From the NCBI GenBank assembly GCA_937925925.1, contig CALANA010000187.1:1-55705 (forward strand): 55,705 nt of DNA, given 5' to 3'. Shown one piece after another: positions 9,539-18,567 of this stretch. The first letter of the stretch is position 1, and every line of letters begins with the position of its first letter. The notes beneath the pieces were generated by a model. The model did not search any database and was not told the DNA's origin. It was given only the letters and a program-made list of their open reading frames with translations. This DNA comes from an uncultured Chloroflexales bacterium (GTDB lineage Bacteria > Chloroflexota > Chloroflexia > Chloroflexales > Chloroflexaceae). A program made the position numbers and the translations under genes.

Positions 9539-11182
9539 ATGCACGTGTTAGCAACAGACGTGGTGGTGATTGGTGGTGGTTCGACCGGCACCGGCGTGTT
9601 GTGTGACCTGGCGATGCGGGGCATACGCGCCATCCTGGTGGAGAAGGGCGATCTGACGCATGGCACAACCGGGCGCTACCACGGCCTGCTGCACAGCGGC
9701 GGGCGCTATGTGGTCAAAGATCCCCAGTCTGCCGTTGAGTGTGCCCAGGAAAACAGGATCTTGCGCCGGATCATGCCGCACTGCATTGAGGATACTGGCG
9801 GTTTTTTTGTGATGACGCCCTGGGACGACCCGGCCTATGGCGATCGCTTTGTCGCTGGCTGTCATGCGACCGGCGTGCCCGTGCGCGAAATATCGCTGAC
9901 AGAAGCACTCCGGCGTGAGCCGCGGCTCAACCCGCGTATCAGCCGCGTGTTTGAGGTGCATGATGGCGCAGCCGACTCGTTCCTGGCAACGCATGCCGTG
10001 GCCGATGCCGCCCGGCAGCACGGGGCGCAGGTGCTAAATTATCATCACGTGATTGAAGTGCTGCGGAGTGCTGATCGCGTGGTTGGTGTGCTGGTCGAGG
10101 ATCTGCGGACGGGTGAGCAAAAGCGGATCGAAGCTGCCTATGTGCTGAATGCGGCCGGTGCCTGGGCCGGCAAGATTGCGGCGCTGGCGGGCGTGACCGT
10201 GTCCGTTGTTCCCGGCAAGGGCACAATGGTAGCGATGAATCATCGCATGGTCAACACAGTGATCAATCGCTGCAAGTTGCCCGACGACGGCGACATTCTG
10301 GTACCGATCCATACCGTGGCAGTCATTGGTACCACCGATGTGCATGTCCCTGATCCCGATGTGTATGGCATCGATCCCGAAGAGATCACCTTTATGCTAG
10401 AGGAGGGCGAAAAACTCATCCCTGGCTTCAGCACCTACCGCGCTCTGCGCGCCTGGGCGGGTGTGCGCCCGCTCTACAAGGACACGGAGGTTGTCGATGA
10501 CCGCGACATTAGCCGGGCCTACAAGCTCCTTGACCACCGCGAGCGCGATGGTGTGGAGGGATTGCTGTCGATCGTGGGCGGCAAGTGGACGACCTATCGC
10601 CTTATGGCCGAGGAAGCGGTCAATGTACTGGCTGCCAGACTCGGCAATACCCAACCTTGCCGTACACGCGAAACAGTCTTGCCGGGCGCAAATACAACCC
10701 GCGATCTCTACTGGCTCGGTCATCGCCTGGCCGAGACCGAAGCCGAAGATAGCTATGGGGCGCTTATCTGCGAGTGCGAACTGGTAACCGGCAGCCAGGT
10801 GCAGCAGGCGATCATTGAGGGTGGGGCCGCCAATCTCGATGACATCCGGCGTGATACACGCCTGGGCATGGGGCCGTGCCAGGGTGGTTTTTGCGCCTAT
10901 CGTGCCGTGGCGATCTGGCATGAGTTGAACCGCGAGCAACTGGCCGAGAATGGTGGTACGGAGCCGATTCGCTCTGATCGGCTGCTCCGCCATTTTTTGC
11001 AAGCGCGCTGGAAGGGCCTGCTCCCGGTGACCTGGGGCGATCAACTGCGCCAACAGCGGCTCGACCAGATTATCTATCTGGACACGCTGGCGATTGATCA
11101 CCTGCCACTGACAACGGACGATGAATCCGTCAATGATGGCCTGGTGCTGGAGCATCCTGCGGTTGCAACCGAGTCGCAATAA
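9539..11182 (+). CDS. glpA: Anaerobic-type glycerol-3-phosphate dehydrogenase, FAD subunit A
   Basis: The 547-residue flavoprotein oxidises glycerol 3-phosphate to dihydroxyacetone phosphate and passes electrons to GlpB and GlpC. The FAD-binding GGGSTGTG motif is at 12-19, the DAO-type substrate domain spans about 40-375, and VGGKWTTYR lies near 346. A C-terminal BFD-like domain (about 405-470) carries C411xC413 and C447-x4-C452, expected to bind a 2Fe-2S cluster. This domain, and the neighbouring glpB and glpC, distinguish it from the aerobic GlpD. The start is an ATG with AGGA 11 bases upstream. glpB follows only after 677 bases of repeats. Confidence 0.94.
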   Translation: MHVLATDVVVIGGGSTGTGVLCDLAMRGIRAILVEKGDLTHGTTGRYHGLLHSGGRYVVKDPQSAVECAQENRILRRIMPHCIEDTGGFFVMTPWDDPAYGDRFVAGCHATGVPVREISLTEALRREPRLNPRISRVFEVHDGAADSFLATHAVADAARQHGAQVLNYHHVIEVLRSADRVVGVLVEDLRTGEQKRIEAAYVLNAAGAWAGKIAALAGVTVSVVPGKGTMVAMNHRMVNTVINRCKLPDDGDILVPIHTVAVIGTTDVHVPDPDVYGIDPEEITFMLEEGEKLIPGFSTYRALRAWAGVRPLYKDTEVVDDRDISRAYKLLDHRERDGVEGLLSIVGGKWTTYRLMAEEAVNVLAARLGNTQPCRTRETVLPGANTTRDLYWLGHRLAETEAEDSYGALICECELVTGSQVQQAIIEGGAANLDDIRRDTRLGMGPCQGGFCAYRAVAIWHELNREQLAENGGTEPIRSDRLLRHFLQARWKGLLPVTWGDQLRQQRLDQIIYLDTLAIDHLPLTTDDESVNDGLVLEHPAVATESQ

Positions 11183-11310
11183 ATGGGGTCGAGATAACGT
11201 GCGCATTGCCGGGCACGCCAGAAGTTCCGGCTTGCGCCGGGCCAGATGCGCACCGGATGGGAGTCCCGACTGAAGTCGGGACTCCGGTTGATCGGTGGGA
11301 TAAGCTTACT

Positions 11311-11731
11311 CTAGTAGTTGACCACCGTGATGTTGAGGGATATGTAGTAATACCAAATCCGACTGATTGGTACCCCGTATGTCATTCTGAGCGAAACGGA
11401 GTGGAGCGAAGAATCTCTTGTCCGAAAGCCGAGATTCTTCACTCCGCTTCGCTCCGTTCAGAATGACAAACATGCCGTCATCACGCGGATTTGATATAAC
11501 GACATTTATTGGTACCCCGTATGTCATTCTGAGCGAAACGGAGTGGAGCGAAGAATCTCTTGTCCGAAAGCCGAGATTCTTCACTCCGCTTCGCTCCGTT
11601 CAGAATGACAAACATGCCGTCATCACGCGGATTTGATATAATGACTTTAGTCGTTTCTGATGCGCTATCAACGACTAAAGTCGTTACTACATAACTTCTC
11701 ACATTCCATTTCAATGTAGCTGACGACTAAG
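11311..11731 (-). repeat. Family B MITE-like element containing a tandem duplication
   Basis: The left end CTAGTAGTTGACCACCGTGA is the inverse of the right ends seen at 15027 and 52465. The right end, AATGTAGCTGACGACTAAG, is a degenerate inverse of CTGAATATGC-type left ends. Internal AACGACTAAAGTCGTTAC is shared with the family. Two 142-bp units are nested inside. Confidence 0.65.
11366..11645. repeat. Tandem 142-bp duplication of GTCATTCTGAGCG palindrome
   Basis: The stretch at 11366-11503 is repeated at 11508-11645 almost base for base (period 142). Each unit contains a long stem from GTCATTCTGAGCGAAACGG to its inverse CTCCGTTCAGAATGAC. The near-identity shows a recent duplication. Confidence 0.9.
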
Positions 11732-11859
11732 TAGGTGCCAATTTGTTTGTACAATGGCGGTTGTTTGGTCTACTGCTTCCTGATGTAGGACGATAGTTTT
11801 TGACAGTTCGCCGAAGTGACAAAAACGTATTGACACCTACGTAGACATATGGACGGACT

Positions 11860-13107
11860 ATGCGTGATACGATTGTAATTGGAGCCGGACTGGCGGGCCT
11901 GATGGGAGCGCTGGCGCTGGCAGAAGCCGGTCAGCGCCCGCTGGTGCTGGCGAAGGGCCAGGGTGCTACCCACTGGACAGGTGGTACAGTTGATGTATGG
12001 GGTGCCACTGATGGCGCGAATGTACGCGAGGTTGTCGCCCAGATGATCGCCGCCCACCCGGAACATCCCTATGCCCGGGTGGGTATGGTCGGCATTGAAG
12101 CCGCGCTGGATCGCTTTCGTGCCCTCGTGGAAACGGCTGGTTATCCCTACGTGGGTAGCCTGGAACGAAATATGCTCGTACCGACGGCTGCCGGTGCGCT
12201 TCGTCCGGCAGCATTCGTGCCGACAACGATGGCCGCTGGTGCGCTCAAAGCTGGCGAGCGCCTGTTGATCGCTGGCTTCCGCGAATTGCGCGATTTTTTT
12301 CCACCGCTGATTGCCGCCAACTTACGCGACCAGCGGATCACAGCGCGGGGCATATATCTTAATCTGCCGCCAATCAAGCGTCGGCTCGACTTCAATACAC
12401 GCAACTTTGCCGATCTGTTCGACGACGCAGCCTTTCGCCAGGATGTGGGCGAGCAGCTACGGGCGGCGCGAAGTACGGCGACACGCATCGGGCTACCGGC
12501 CGTGCTGGGCTTAAGAGACGCCCCCGCTGTAGTGCAAGAACTCCAGGCGATCAGTGGCGCACAAATCTTTGAGATCCCGACACTGCCCGCCTCGGTGCCG
12601 GGCATGCGTTTGTTCAACATCTTCAAAGTTGCTATCGAGCAGGCGGGCGGGCGGATGCAGATCGGCTCGGAGGTGGTGCGTACTGTCGGCAGCGGCGATT
12701 GGTTGACGACAGTCTATAGCACCGCAGCGGCGCGGCAGCAGGAGCATCGCGGCCAGCGCTTCTTGCTGGCGACGGGCGGCATTGCCGGCGGCGGTATCCG
12801 CACCGACTATACCGGTACCGTGTGGGAGACAGCGCTGGGCCTGCCACTCAAAGCACCTGAAGCGCGGGCCGCCTGGTTTGCGCCCCAGTTTTTGCACGAG
12901 AACGGCCACCCGATCTTTCGGGCGGGCGTCGTGACCGATGCGTGCTTGCGCCCACTAGATGCGCAGGGCCAGGTCGTCTATCAGAATGTCGCCGTTGCCG
13001 GTTCACTGCTCGCCGACGCCGATCCAATCTATGAACGCTGCTACAGCGGGCTGGCGCTGGCAACCGGTTGGCACGCCGGGCAGATGCTCGCGATGTTGGA
13101 ACGTTGA
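11860..13107 (+). CDS. glpB: Anaerobic-type glycerol-3-phosphate dehydrogenase, subunit B
   Basis: The 415-residue protein is the second flavin-binding subunit of GlpABC and links GlpA to the membrane subunit. An N-terminal dinucleotide motif GAGLAG (8-13) is followed by a GlpB-like body (GGTVDVWG near 41-48, VPTAAGALRPAAFVPTTMAAG near 107-127, LLATGGIAGGGI near 302). Length fits the family. The 3' end reads directly into an 8-bp tandem repeat, and the stop codon itself lies within repeat-like sequence, so the last residues may have been reshaped. Confidence 0.92.
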   Translation: MRDTIVIGAGLAGLMGALALAEAGQRPLVLAKGQGATHWTGGTVDVWGATDGANVREVVAQMIAAHPEHPYARVGMVGIEAALDRFRALVETAGYPYVGSLERNMLVPTAAGALRPAAFVPTTMAAGALKAGERLLIAGFRELRDFFPPLIAANLRDQRITARGIYLNLPPIKRRLDFNTRNFADLFDDAAFRQDVGEQLRAARSTATRIGLPAVLGLRDAPAVVQELQAISGAQIFEIPTLPASVPGMRLFNIFKVAIEQAGGRMQIGSEVVRTVGSGDWLTTVYSTAAARQQEHRGQRFLLATGGIAGGGIRTDYTGTVWETALGLPLKAPEARAAWFAPQFLHENGHPIFRAGVVTDACLRPLDAQGQVVYQNVAVAGSLLADADPIYERCYSGLALATGWHAGQMLAMLER

Positions 13108-13401
13108 AGCGTTTGAGCGTTCGAGCGTTTGAGCGTTGAAGCGGTCGAGCGTTGAAGCGGTCGAGCGGTCGAGCGGTCAAGCGGTCGAGCGGTCGAGCGG
13201 TCGAGCGGTCGAGCGGTCGAGCGGTCGAGCGGTCGAGCGGTCAAGCGGTCGAGCGGTCGAGCGGTCAAGCGTTTGAGCGTTTGAGCGTTCTGATCGTTCA
13301 AGCGGTCGAGCGGTCGAGCGGTCAAGCGGTCGAGCGGTCAAGCGGTCGAGCGGTCAAGCGGTCGAGTGTTTGAGCGTTCTGATCGTTCAAGCGGTCGAGC
13401 G
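13100..13401. repeat. 8-bp tandem repeat (CGAGCGGT)n
   Basis: About 300 bases consist of the unit CGAGCGGT and variants CAAGCGGT, TGAGCGTT and TGATCGTT. The period of 8 leaves all three frames open in places, producing spurious proteins such as repeats of RSSGRAVE. A higher-order block with GCGTTCTGATCGTTCAAGCG occurs twice (about 13285 and 13373). It directly abuts the glpB stop. Confidence 0.92.
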
Positions 13402-13416
13402 AATATACACAGCATT

Positions 13417-13525
13417 CCAGGCTTTAGCCTGGTTGGATCAGCAGCGGTTCGGGGCGATGGGAAGCAGGAGTCCAGGCTTTAGCCTGGTTGGATCGCTACC
13501 CAGGCTAAAGCCTGGACTGGAGTGC
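13417..13525. repeat. CCAGGCTTTAGCCTGG inverted repeats
   Basis: Two CCAGGCTTTAGCCTGGTTGG units (about 13417 and 13471) and an inverted AGGCTAAAGCCTGGACT (about 13502) lie between the tandem repeat and glpC. This is the same style as the GTCCCGGCTGAAGCCGG repeats elsewhere in the window. Confidence 0.75.
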
Positions 13526-13563
13526 TTCAGAACTGATTTAGAATTGCTATACCAGGATTATTG

Positions 13564-14847
13564 ATGACAACTTCACATGATCATATCGAGCTTTCGCTCG
13601 AACAATCGCTTGATCACTGTATCAAGTGTAATATCTGTACCGTGGCCTGCCCGGTCAGCGCCGTTACCGACCTCTTTCCGGGGCCAAAATACGTCGGGCC
13701 ACAGGCGCAACGCTTTCGCCACGAACACCAACCAGTCCCCGATGACTCGGTAGACTACTGTTCGGGTTGCCGGGTGTGCAATCAGGTCTGTCCAACCGGC
13801 GTCAAGATTGCGGAACTGAACGCCCGCGCCCGTGCCCAGATCGTCGCCGAACGGGGTATGCCGCTGCGCAATCGGCTGATTGCGCGTTCGGGTCTGGTGG
13901 GTTGGCTGGGATGTGGCCCGCAGGCACGGTGGGCCAACGCCGCGCTGACCAGCCTGACCCTACGCTGGATCATGGAAAAGGTGCTGGGCATTGCCCGTGC
14001 CGCGCCGCTGCCGCACTATTCCACCTACAGCTTCCGCTCCTGGTTCCGGCAGCGAGCCAGCCGAACAGCCGCGACAACGCTCGGTACCACAAAGCGTGTG
14101 GTGTACTTTCACGGCTGTGCCACGAACTACTATGAGCCACATGTGGGGCAGGCAGCAGTCGCCGTGCTAGAACGCAACGGCTACGAAGTTATTCTATCTG
14201 AACAAAACTGCTGTGGTTTACCTCTGCTCTCCAATGGTGATTTCAGAGCTGGCAAACGTTATCACGCTGCCAATGTGCGCAAGCTATTCCCGTATGCCCA
14301 ACAGGGTATCCCGATTGTCGGCACCAGCACCAGTTGCACACTCACGCTGAAAGATGAAGCGCCGGAGTTGCTGGGCATGCATAACGCCGAGGTTCGCGCC
14401 GTGGCCGAAAACACCTACGACATCTTTGAGTTTCTGCGCGGATTGTATGAACGTGGGGAACTGAATACGGAGTTTCAGACGGTTGAGCGTGAACTGCCCT
14501 ACCACCCACCTTGCCAGCTACGAGCGCATGGCATTGGGCGTCCGGCGCTCGATATTCTGGAGCTGGTGCCGGGACTACGGCTGGCCGAGAGCAACGCCGA
14601 CTGCTGTGGCATTGCTGGCACCTATGGCTATAAGCTGGAAAAGTACCAGATTGCTATGGACGTGGGGCAGGGGCTATTCGCATTTGTGCGTGCAGCAGAG
14701 AGCGACCTGGCTCTGTGCGACAGCGAGACCTGTCGCTGGCAGATCACGCATGGCACCGGCGTCACTACCCGGCATCCAATCGAGATCCTGGCCGAGGCGT
14801 ATGGGGTAGCGGAGGGTGAGCGCGGAGTGGAGATCGCTCAAGTGTAG
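13564..14847 (+). CDS. glpC: Anaerobic-type glycerol-3-phosphate dehydrogenase, iron-sulfur subunit C
   Basis: The 427-residue protein anchors GlpAB at the membrane and moves electrons toward quinone. Two 4Fe-4S motifs are present: C19xxCxxCxxxCP and C66xxCxxCxxxCP. They are followed by two CCG domains (EQNCCGLP near 218 and NADCCGIAG near 349), as in GlpC and heterodisulfide reductase D-like subunits. The ATG at 13564 is preferred over a TTG just before it because AGGA lies 6 bases upstream. It is separated from glpB by repeats, so co-transcription is uncertain. Confidence 0.93.
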   Translation: MTTSHDHIELSLEQSLDHCIKCNICTVACPVSAVTDLFPGPKYVGPQAQRFRHEHQPVPDDSVDYCSGCRVCNQVCPTGVKIAELNARARAQIVAERGMPLRNRLIARSGLVGWLGCGPQARWANAALTSLTLRWIMEKVLGIARAAPLPHYSTYSFRSWFRQRASRTAATTLGTTKRVVYFHGCATNYYEPHVGQAAVAVLERNGYEVILSEQNCCGLPLLSNGDFRAGKRYHAANVRKLFPYAQQGIPIVGTSTSCTLTLKDEAPELLGMHNAEVRAVAENTYDIFEFLRGLYERGELNTEFQTVERELPYHPPCQLRAHGIGRPALDILELVPGLRLAESNADCCGIAGTYGYKLEKYQIAMDVGQGLFAFVRAAESDLALCDSETCRWQITHGTGVTTRHPIEILAEAYGVAEGERGVEIAQV

Positions 14848-14904
14848 AGGCTTGCCAACTGGTTCTGACCCACTAACCCCGACCCTACACTACCAGGATC
14901 GTGG

Positions 14905-15027
14905 CTAGAGGTCAGCCACACTGAATATGCAGAGCATGTAATAACGACTTCAGTCGTTACTACGGCCTCAGAAACGACGAAAGTCGTTACGGCGCATCCT
15001 GCACCATCACAGAGGTCAGACCACTAG
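14905..15027 (+). repeat. Family B MITE-like element, short form
   Basis: The 123-bp element begins CTAGAGGTCAGCCACACTGA and ends ATCACAGAGGTCAGACCACTAG, giving terminal inverted repeats of about 15 bases. Inside are ACGACTTCAGTCGTTAC and AACGACGAAAGTCGTTAC hairpins. It is the simplest copy and useful as the family reference. It follows glpC. Confidence 0.75.
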
Positions 15028-15030
15028 AGC

Positions 15031-15122
15031 GTATTGAAACACCTCTGTATGGCGCAGTGTGGTGCGGCTTCGCTGATTACGATGACAATGACAACATTAT
15101 AAGTATTGAAACACCTCTGTAT
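15031..15122. repeat. 20-bp direct repeat, two copies
   Basis: GTATTGAAACACCTCTGTAT occurs at 15031-15050 and 15103-15122, 72 bases apart. GTATTGAAAC resembles the 3' end of some CRISPR repeats, but sequence upstream of the two copies is not shared, so this is not an array. Confidence 0.8.
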
Positions 15123-15225
15123 TCGGCGGTTAGCGTTGGACAAAACCGGCCCACCTGTAGTGGTGCGTCTCTTCAGGGTGATCTACGGCACCATCTTGCC
15201 GCTCGAAGGCTCGAATGCCTGGAAG

Positions 15226-16035
15226 TCATACCCGATTGACAACCACGATCGTACCGGGGGCAATTGCCAGCGACTGGTGGGCATTGCCGTCACGTATCGC
15301 CACCTCCAGATGCCCGCTGCTACCGATTAGCGCCAGCGCCGCGCCAGGTGCCACAGCCGCATAGGTATAACAGATGCCGGTGATGGTATGCTTGCCAACG
15401 CTGATGACCAGATCGTGCATCGCTCCCAATGGTGCCAGATGCGTTGTGGTGATATTGCTGACGCAGTTACCGAAGTGATCGACGTAGACAATCTGTCCAC
15501 GCAAACTGTTTGTATCGGTGCATACCGGTGCTGGCACCTCCAGCAGCGTGATCGTATCCAGGTCTGGCCCCAGCGCAGTGAGGGCGACCCCTTGCGCCAG
15601 ATGCGCGGCCACAGGCGCGAAGATGTCACGCCCATGAAACGTGGCACTCACCGGCATACGCCAGAAGCGCGGTTCGGTTAATTCCACCGCCCGCACGTCC
15701 GTTGTTGACCAGCGAGCCAGCGCCGTCTGCCAGATTGTGCTGAACACCCCATTATCCGGGCCAACAAAGTAAGCATCCGGCGTTGCCAGCGCCAGCGCCC
15801 GCCGCTCGCTACCAACGCCCGGATCGACGACCACCAGATGAATGGTGCCTGGTGGGAAGTAGGGCACAAACGTGTCTAACACAAACGCCGCCTCCAGCAC
15901 ATTCTGTGGCGTAATCGCATGGGTGATGTCCACCAGATGTGCCGTGGGGCAGATGCCCAGTAACACGCCTTTCATCACACCCACATAACTATCGCGGGTA
16001 CCAAAATCGGTGGTCAGTGTAATCAGCGGTGGCAT
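15226..16035 (-). CDS. SAM hydroxide adenosyltransferase (DUF62 family)
   Basis: The 269-residue protein belongs to the family that includes SAM-dependent fluorinase and chlorinase; most bacterial members cleave S-adenosylmethionine with water to adenosine and methionine. Visible signatures are TTDFGTRDSYVGVMKGV at the start, VVDPGVGSERR, GPDNG, FHGRDIFAPVAAHLA and IVYVDHFGNCVSNI. The ATG at 16035 is chosen because the family begins just before TDFG and secF ends 2 bases upstream, suggesting coupling. It is the third gene behind secD and secF. The physiological role in this setting is unknown, and halogenation cannot be judged from sequence alone. Confidence 0.88.
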   Translation of the reverse strand: MPPLITLTTDFGTRDSYVGVMKGVLLGICPTAHLVDITHAITPQNVLEAAFVLDTFVPYFPPGTIHLVVVDPGVGSERRALALATPDAYFVGPDNGVFSTIWQTALARWSTTDVRAVELTEPRFWRMPVSATFHGRDIFAPVAAHLAQGVALTALGPDLDTITLLEVPAPVCTDTNSLRGQIVYVDHFGNCVSNITTTHLAPLGAMHDLVISVGKHTITGICYTYAAVAPGAALALIGSSGHLEVAIRDGNAHQSLAIAPGTIVVVNRV

Positions 16036-16037
16036 CG

Positions 16038-17042
16038 CTAGGCTTGACCAACTTCTACGCTCGGCGGGCGACGGCGAAACCAGTGCTGCCACTCACGGTG
16101 TTCCCAGACCACCAGCAGTTGGGCGGCGTTGAAAAGCGATGAGTAGGTGCCACTGACCAGACCAATCAACAGAATAATCACAAAGTTGCGGATCGTCGCC
16201 CCGCCAAACAGCAACAGCGCAGTCAACACAAAAATCGTGGTAAGCTGGGTGTTAATCGAGCGTGGCAGGGTTTGCACAATGCTATGATTGACAATATTGT
16301 CAAATGTCTCGCCGCTCCGCTTCAAGATCAGATTCTCGCGGATGCGGTCAAAGACAACAATGGTATCATGCACTGAGAAACTGATAATCGTCAGCAATGC
16401 CGTCAGGAACAGCGCATCGACTTCAATGCCAAAAAAGATGCTCATAAACGCAGCAATGCCCAGGATCAATAACACATCATGCAGCATTGCCAGAATAGCA
16501 CACACGCCATAGCGTATCGGATTGGCCGTGCGGCGGAAGGCCAGCGTCAGATAGATCAAAATGGCGACACAGGCCCCAATCACCGCAATCACTGCGCTGC
16601 GGGTGGACTCCTGGCTTACCGTCGGGCCAACACTTTCCAGCCGCTCCCGGCTCACCGTGCCAAATTCCGCTTCCAGCGCACCGAGTACCCGTTCCTGTTC
16701 GGCAACCGGATTATCGCGGCTCAACGCATCGGACGTACGTACCACTGCCGCACCAATCGTCTCACCACCACTAGTCACTGCACTCAGTTGTACCAGCGCG
16801 TTTTCAAAGCCATTCTCGGCAAAAATAGTAGCAATGGCAGTCGTACTCAATTCATCGACACTGCGCTCGGCAAAGTGCAACTCCCAGAGCGTGCCGCCAC
16901 TAAAGTCGATGCTTGGGCGCAGTCCCAGACGAAACTGACCCGTGGTGATCAGCGGGTGCAGCAGCAGGAAGTACATTCCGGGCAAAATAAAAACCAGAGA
17001 GAGAAGAAACCACCAGTAACGGCGGCGAACCAGACTTTTCAT
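16038..17042 (-). CDS. secF: Protein translocase subunit SecF
   Basis: The 334-residue membrane protein works with SecD at the SecYEG channel, using the proton gradient to pull exported proteins outward. It has an N-terminal helix (about 12-32), a periplasmic domain with SIDFSGGTLWELHF, and five C-terminal helices including the TLAFRRTANPIRYGVCAILA, SVHDTIVVFDRIREN and RSINTQLTT segments typical of SecF. The ATG at 17042 has AGGAG 6 bases upstream; a TTG two codons earlier is less likely. The gap after secD is 25 bases. Confidence 0.95.
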   Translation of the reverse strand: MKSLVRRRYWWFLLSLVFILPGMYFLLLHPLITTGQFRLGLRPSIDFSGGTLWELHFAERSVDELSTTAIATIFAENGFENALVQLSAVTSGGETIGAAVVRTSDALSRDNPVAEQERVLGALEAEFGTVSRERLESVGPTVSQESTRSAVIAVIGACVAILIYLTLAFRRTANPIRYGVCAILAMLHDVLLILGIAAFMSIFFGIEVDALFLTALLTIISFSVHDTIVVFDRIRENLILKRSGETFDNIVNHSIVQTLPRSINTQLTTIFVLTALLLFGGATIRNFVIILLIGLVSGTYSSLFNAAQLLVVWEHREWQHWFRRRPPSVEVGQA

Positions 17043-17067
17043 ACACAACTCCTGCTATCAGGTGACA

Positions 17068-18567
17068 TCAACCCTCAATGCCAGTCTGCCCGGTGCTGGC
17101 CGCCGGTTGATAGCCAGTTGACGCCTGAGTACCTAACTCACGATCCAGACCAAGCAACCACGGGTTGCGAGCGAACGGCAGTGGCAACACCAGTCGGAGC
17201 AGCGTGCGCGTCACCACTACAGCGGTAAACAGACTGAGGAGCATACCCATTCCCAGCGTTAATGCAAAGCCCTTGATAATGCTCACCCCAAAGCTATTTC
17301 CGAAGATGTAGAGGATCGTGCTGGTAATCAACGTCGAAACGCTTGAGTCGCGGATGGCCGGCCAGGACTCGGTAAAACTGGTTTCGATGGCCGTACGTAA
17401 CTCGCGTTTGCGGCGCAGTTCTTCCTTGAGGCGCGAGAAAATCAGCACATTCGCATCAACCGCCAGACCAATCGAGAGGATAAAGCCGGCAATCCCAGGC
17501 AGCGTGAGCGTGACGGGTATTAGCCGATAAATCGCAAAGCTCAGCACAGTATAGACCAGCAGCGCCAGTACTGCCAGTAGCCCCGGCAGGCGATAGTTGA
17601 GCAGCATAAACAATGCCACCACGATCAACCCGACCATACCAGCAGTAATGCTGGCATCGACCGATCCCTGGCCCAGGGTGGCCGTCACCGTGCGGCTGGT
17701 TTCAACTTGCAAGGCGACCGGGAGCGCACCATATTTTAACTGGTTAAAGATACGATCACGATCAGCGGGAGTACCGGTGGTGATAATGCCTTCCCCATCG
17801 TTCAAGGCATCGTCAATGCGCGGGCAACTGACGACCACATTATCCAGCACAATACACATCGGTTGCCCAATATTGCGCCGCGTGAAATCGGCCAGTCGTC
17901 TAGCCGACTCACCGCGAAAAGCAAAAGAAACCGCCGGCTGGCTAATGCCAGTCGCTCCCTGCGAGAAGACTGGTTGCACCGCAGTCGTATCGAGATCGCG
18001 CCCATCGGTGATGCTCTCGAAAATAGGGTCATCGGCTTCTGGAACCTGGTCGAGCGCCTGACCATCAACTGTCTCGGTTCCCTCGTCGTCCGATCCATTG
18101 ACTTCCTCGATCAGAAAGGGTGGATTGGCCGCAATCGGATCAGGATTGCCCGTGGTACGCACGACCTGATTGTTGGGCAAAAACTGACCTTGCGGATCGA
18201 TAAACTCCAGGCGTCCCGTACCCCGCAGGGTTTCAATCGCCTGCTCTGGATTTTCAACACCCGGCAACTCGACAATCAGGCTGTCATCGCCCGAAAGCTG
18301 TACCACCGTCTCGCCTACACCCAGAGCGTTGATGCGGCGTTCGATCACACCGGCTGCCGTCTGCATATCAGACCGCGAGACATCTGCCTGTTGCGCCCGC
18401 AGCAATACCTGAATGCCACCACGCAAGTCCAGGCCAAACCGAATGCTCACATCGCGGCCCAGAAACCGGGGCGTACCATCAGCATCGGCGGGCGCAAAGT
18501 TGATCAATAATGCCAGGCCAACCAGAATAAGAATAAACAATAATGAGAATATATTTCGATTACGCAC
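17068..18567 (-). CDS. secD: Protein translocase subunit SecD
   Basis: The 499-residue partner of SecF has an N-terminal helix (about 6-26), a large external domain with RFGLDLRGGIQVLL near 43-56, and six C-terminal helices. GLVVDANVLIFSRLKEELRR-type sequence (here GLAVDANVLIFSRLKEEL) and the TSTILYIFG and IKGFALTLGMGMLLSL segments are diagnostic. The start is GTG with GAGGA 11 bases upstream. It is the first gene of the secD-secF-SAM hydrolase operon. The length is usual for separate SecD proteins. Confidence 0.95.
   Translation of the reverse strand: MRNRNIFSLLFILILVGLALLINFAPADADGTPRFLGRDVSIRFGLDLRGGIQVLLRAQQADVSRSDMQTAAGVIERRINALGVGETVVQLSGDDSLIVELPGVENPEQAIETLRGTGRLEFIDPQGQFLPNNQVVRTTGNPDPIAANPPFLIEEVNGSDDEGTETVDGQALDQVPEADDPIFESITDGRDLDTTAVQPVFSQGATGISQPAVSFAFRGESARRLADFTRRNIGQPMCIVLDNVVVSCPRIDDALNDGEGIITTGTPADRDRIFNQLKYGALPVALQVETSRTVTATLGQGSVDASITAGMVGLIVVALFMLLNYRLPGLLAVLALLVYTVLSFAIYRLIPVTLTLPGIAGFILSIGLAVDANVLIFSRLKEELRRKRELRTAIETSFTESWPAIRDSSVSTLITSTILYIFGNSFGVSIIKGFALTLGMGMLLSLFTAVVVTRTLLRLVLPLPFARNPWLLGLDRELGTQASTGYQPAASTGQTGIEG

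Larger units (their letters stand above)
11183..11859. repeat. Repeat-filled gap between glpA and glpB
   Basis: No gene is supported. At about 11243-11283 lies a GGGAGTCCCGACTGAAGTCG type inverted repeat, then a family B element at 11311-11731 with a 142-bp tandem duplication nested in it. The last 130 bases are AT-richer and lead into glpB; they may hold a promoter but no clear one was found. Confidence 0.6.

Noticed and set aside
10397..11206. 269-residue open frame on the minus strand opposite glpA
   Set aside because: It lies wholly inside glpA, whose motifs are intact. The antisense frame has no recognisable domain or ribosome-binding site and reflects codon bias.
13152..13373. 73-residue RSSGRAVE-repeat protein, and its antisense partner
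   Set aside because: Both come from an 8-bp tandem DNA repeat that leaves all frames open; no start signal or non-repeat part.
15031..15122. CRISPR array
   Set aside because: Only two copies of a 20-bp unit exist and the sequence upstream of the copies is unrelated; no cas genes are present.
16479..18510. Long antisense frames opposite secD and secF (249 and 215 residues)
   Set aside because: secD and secF are certain. The antisense proteins are His, Arg and Gln rich without structure, typical shadows.
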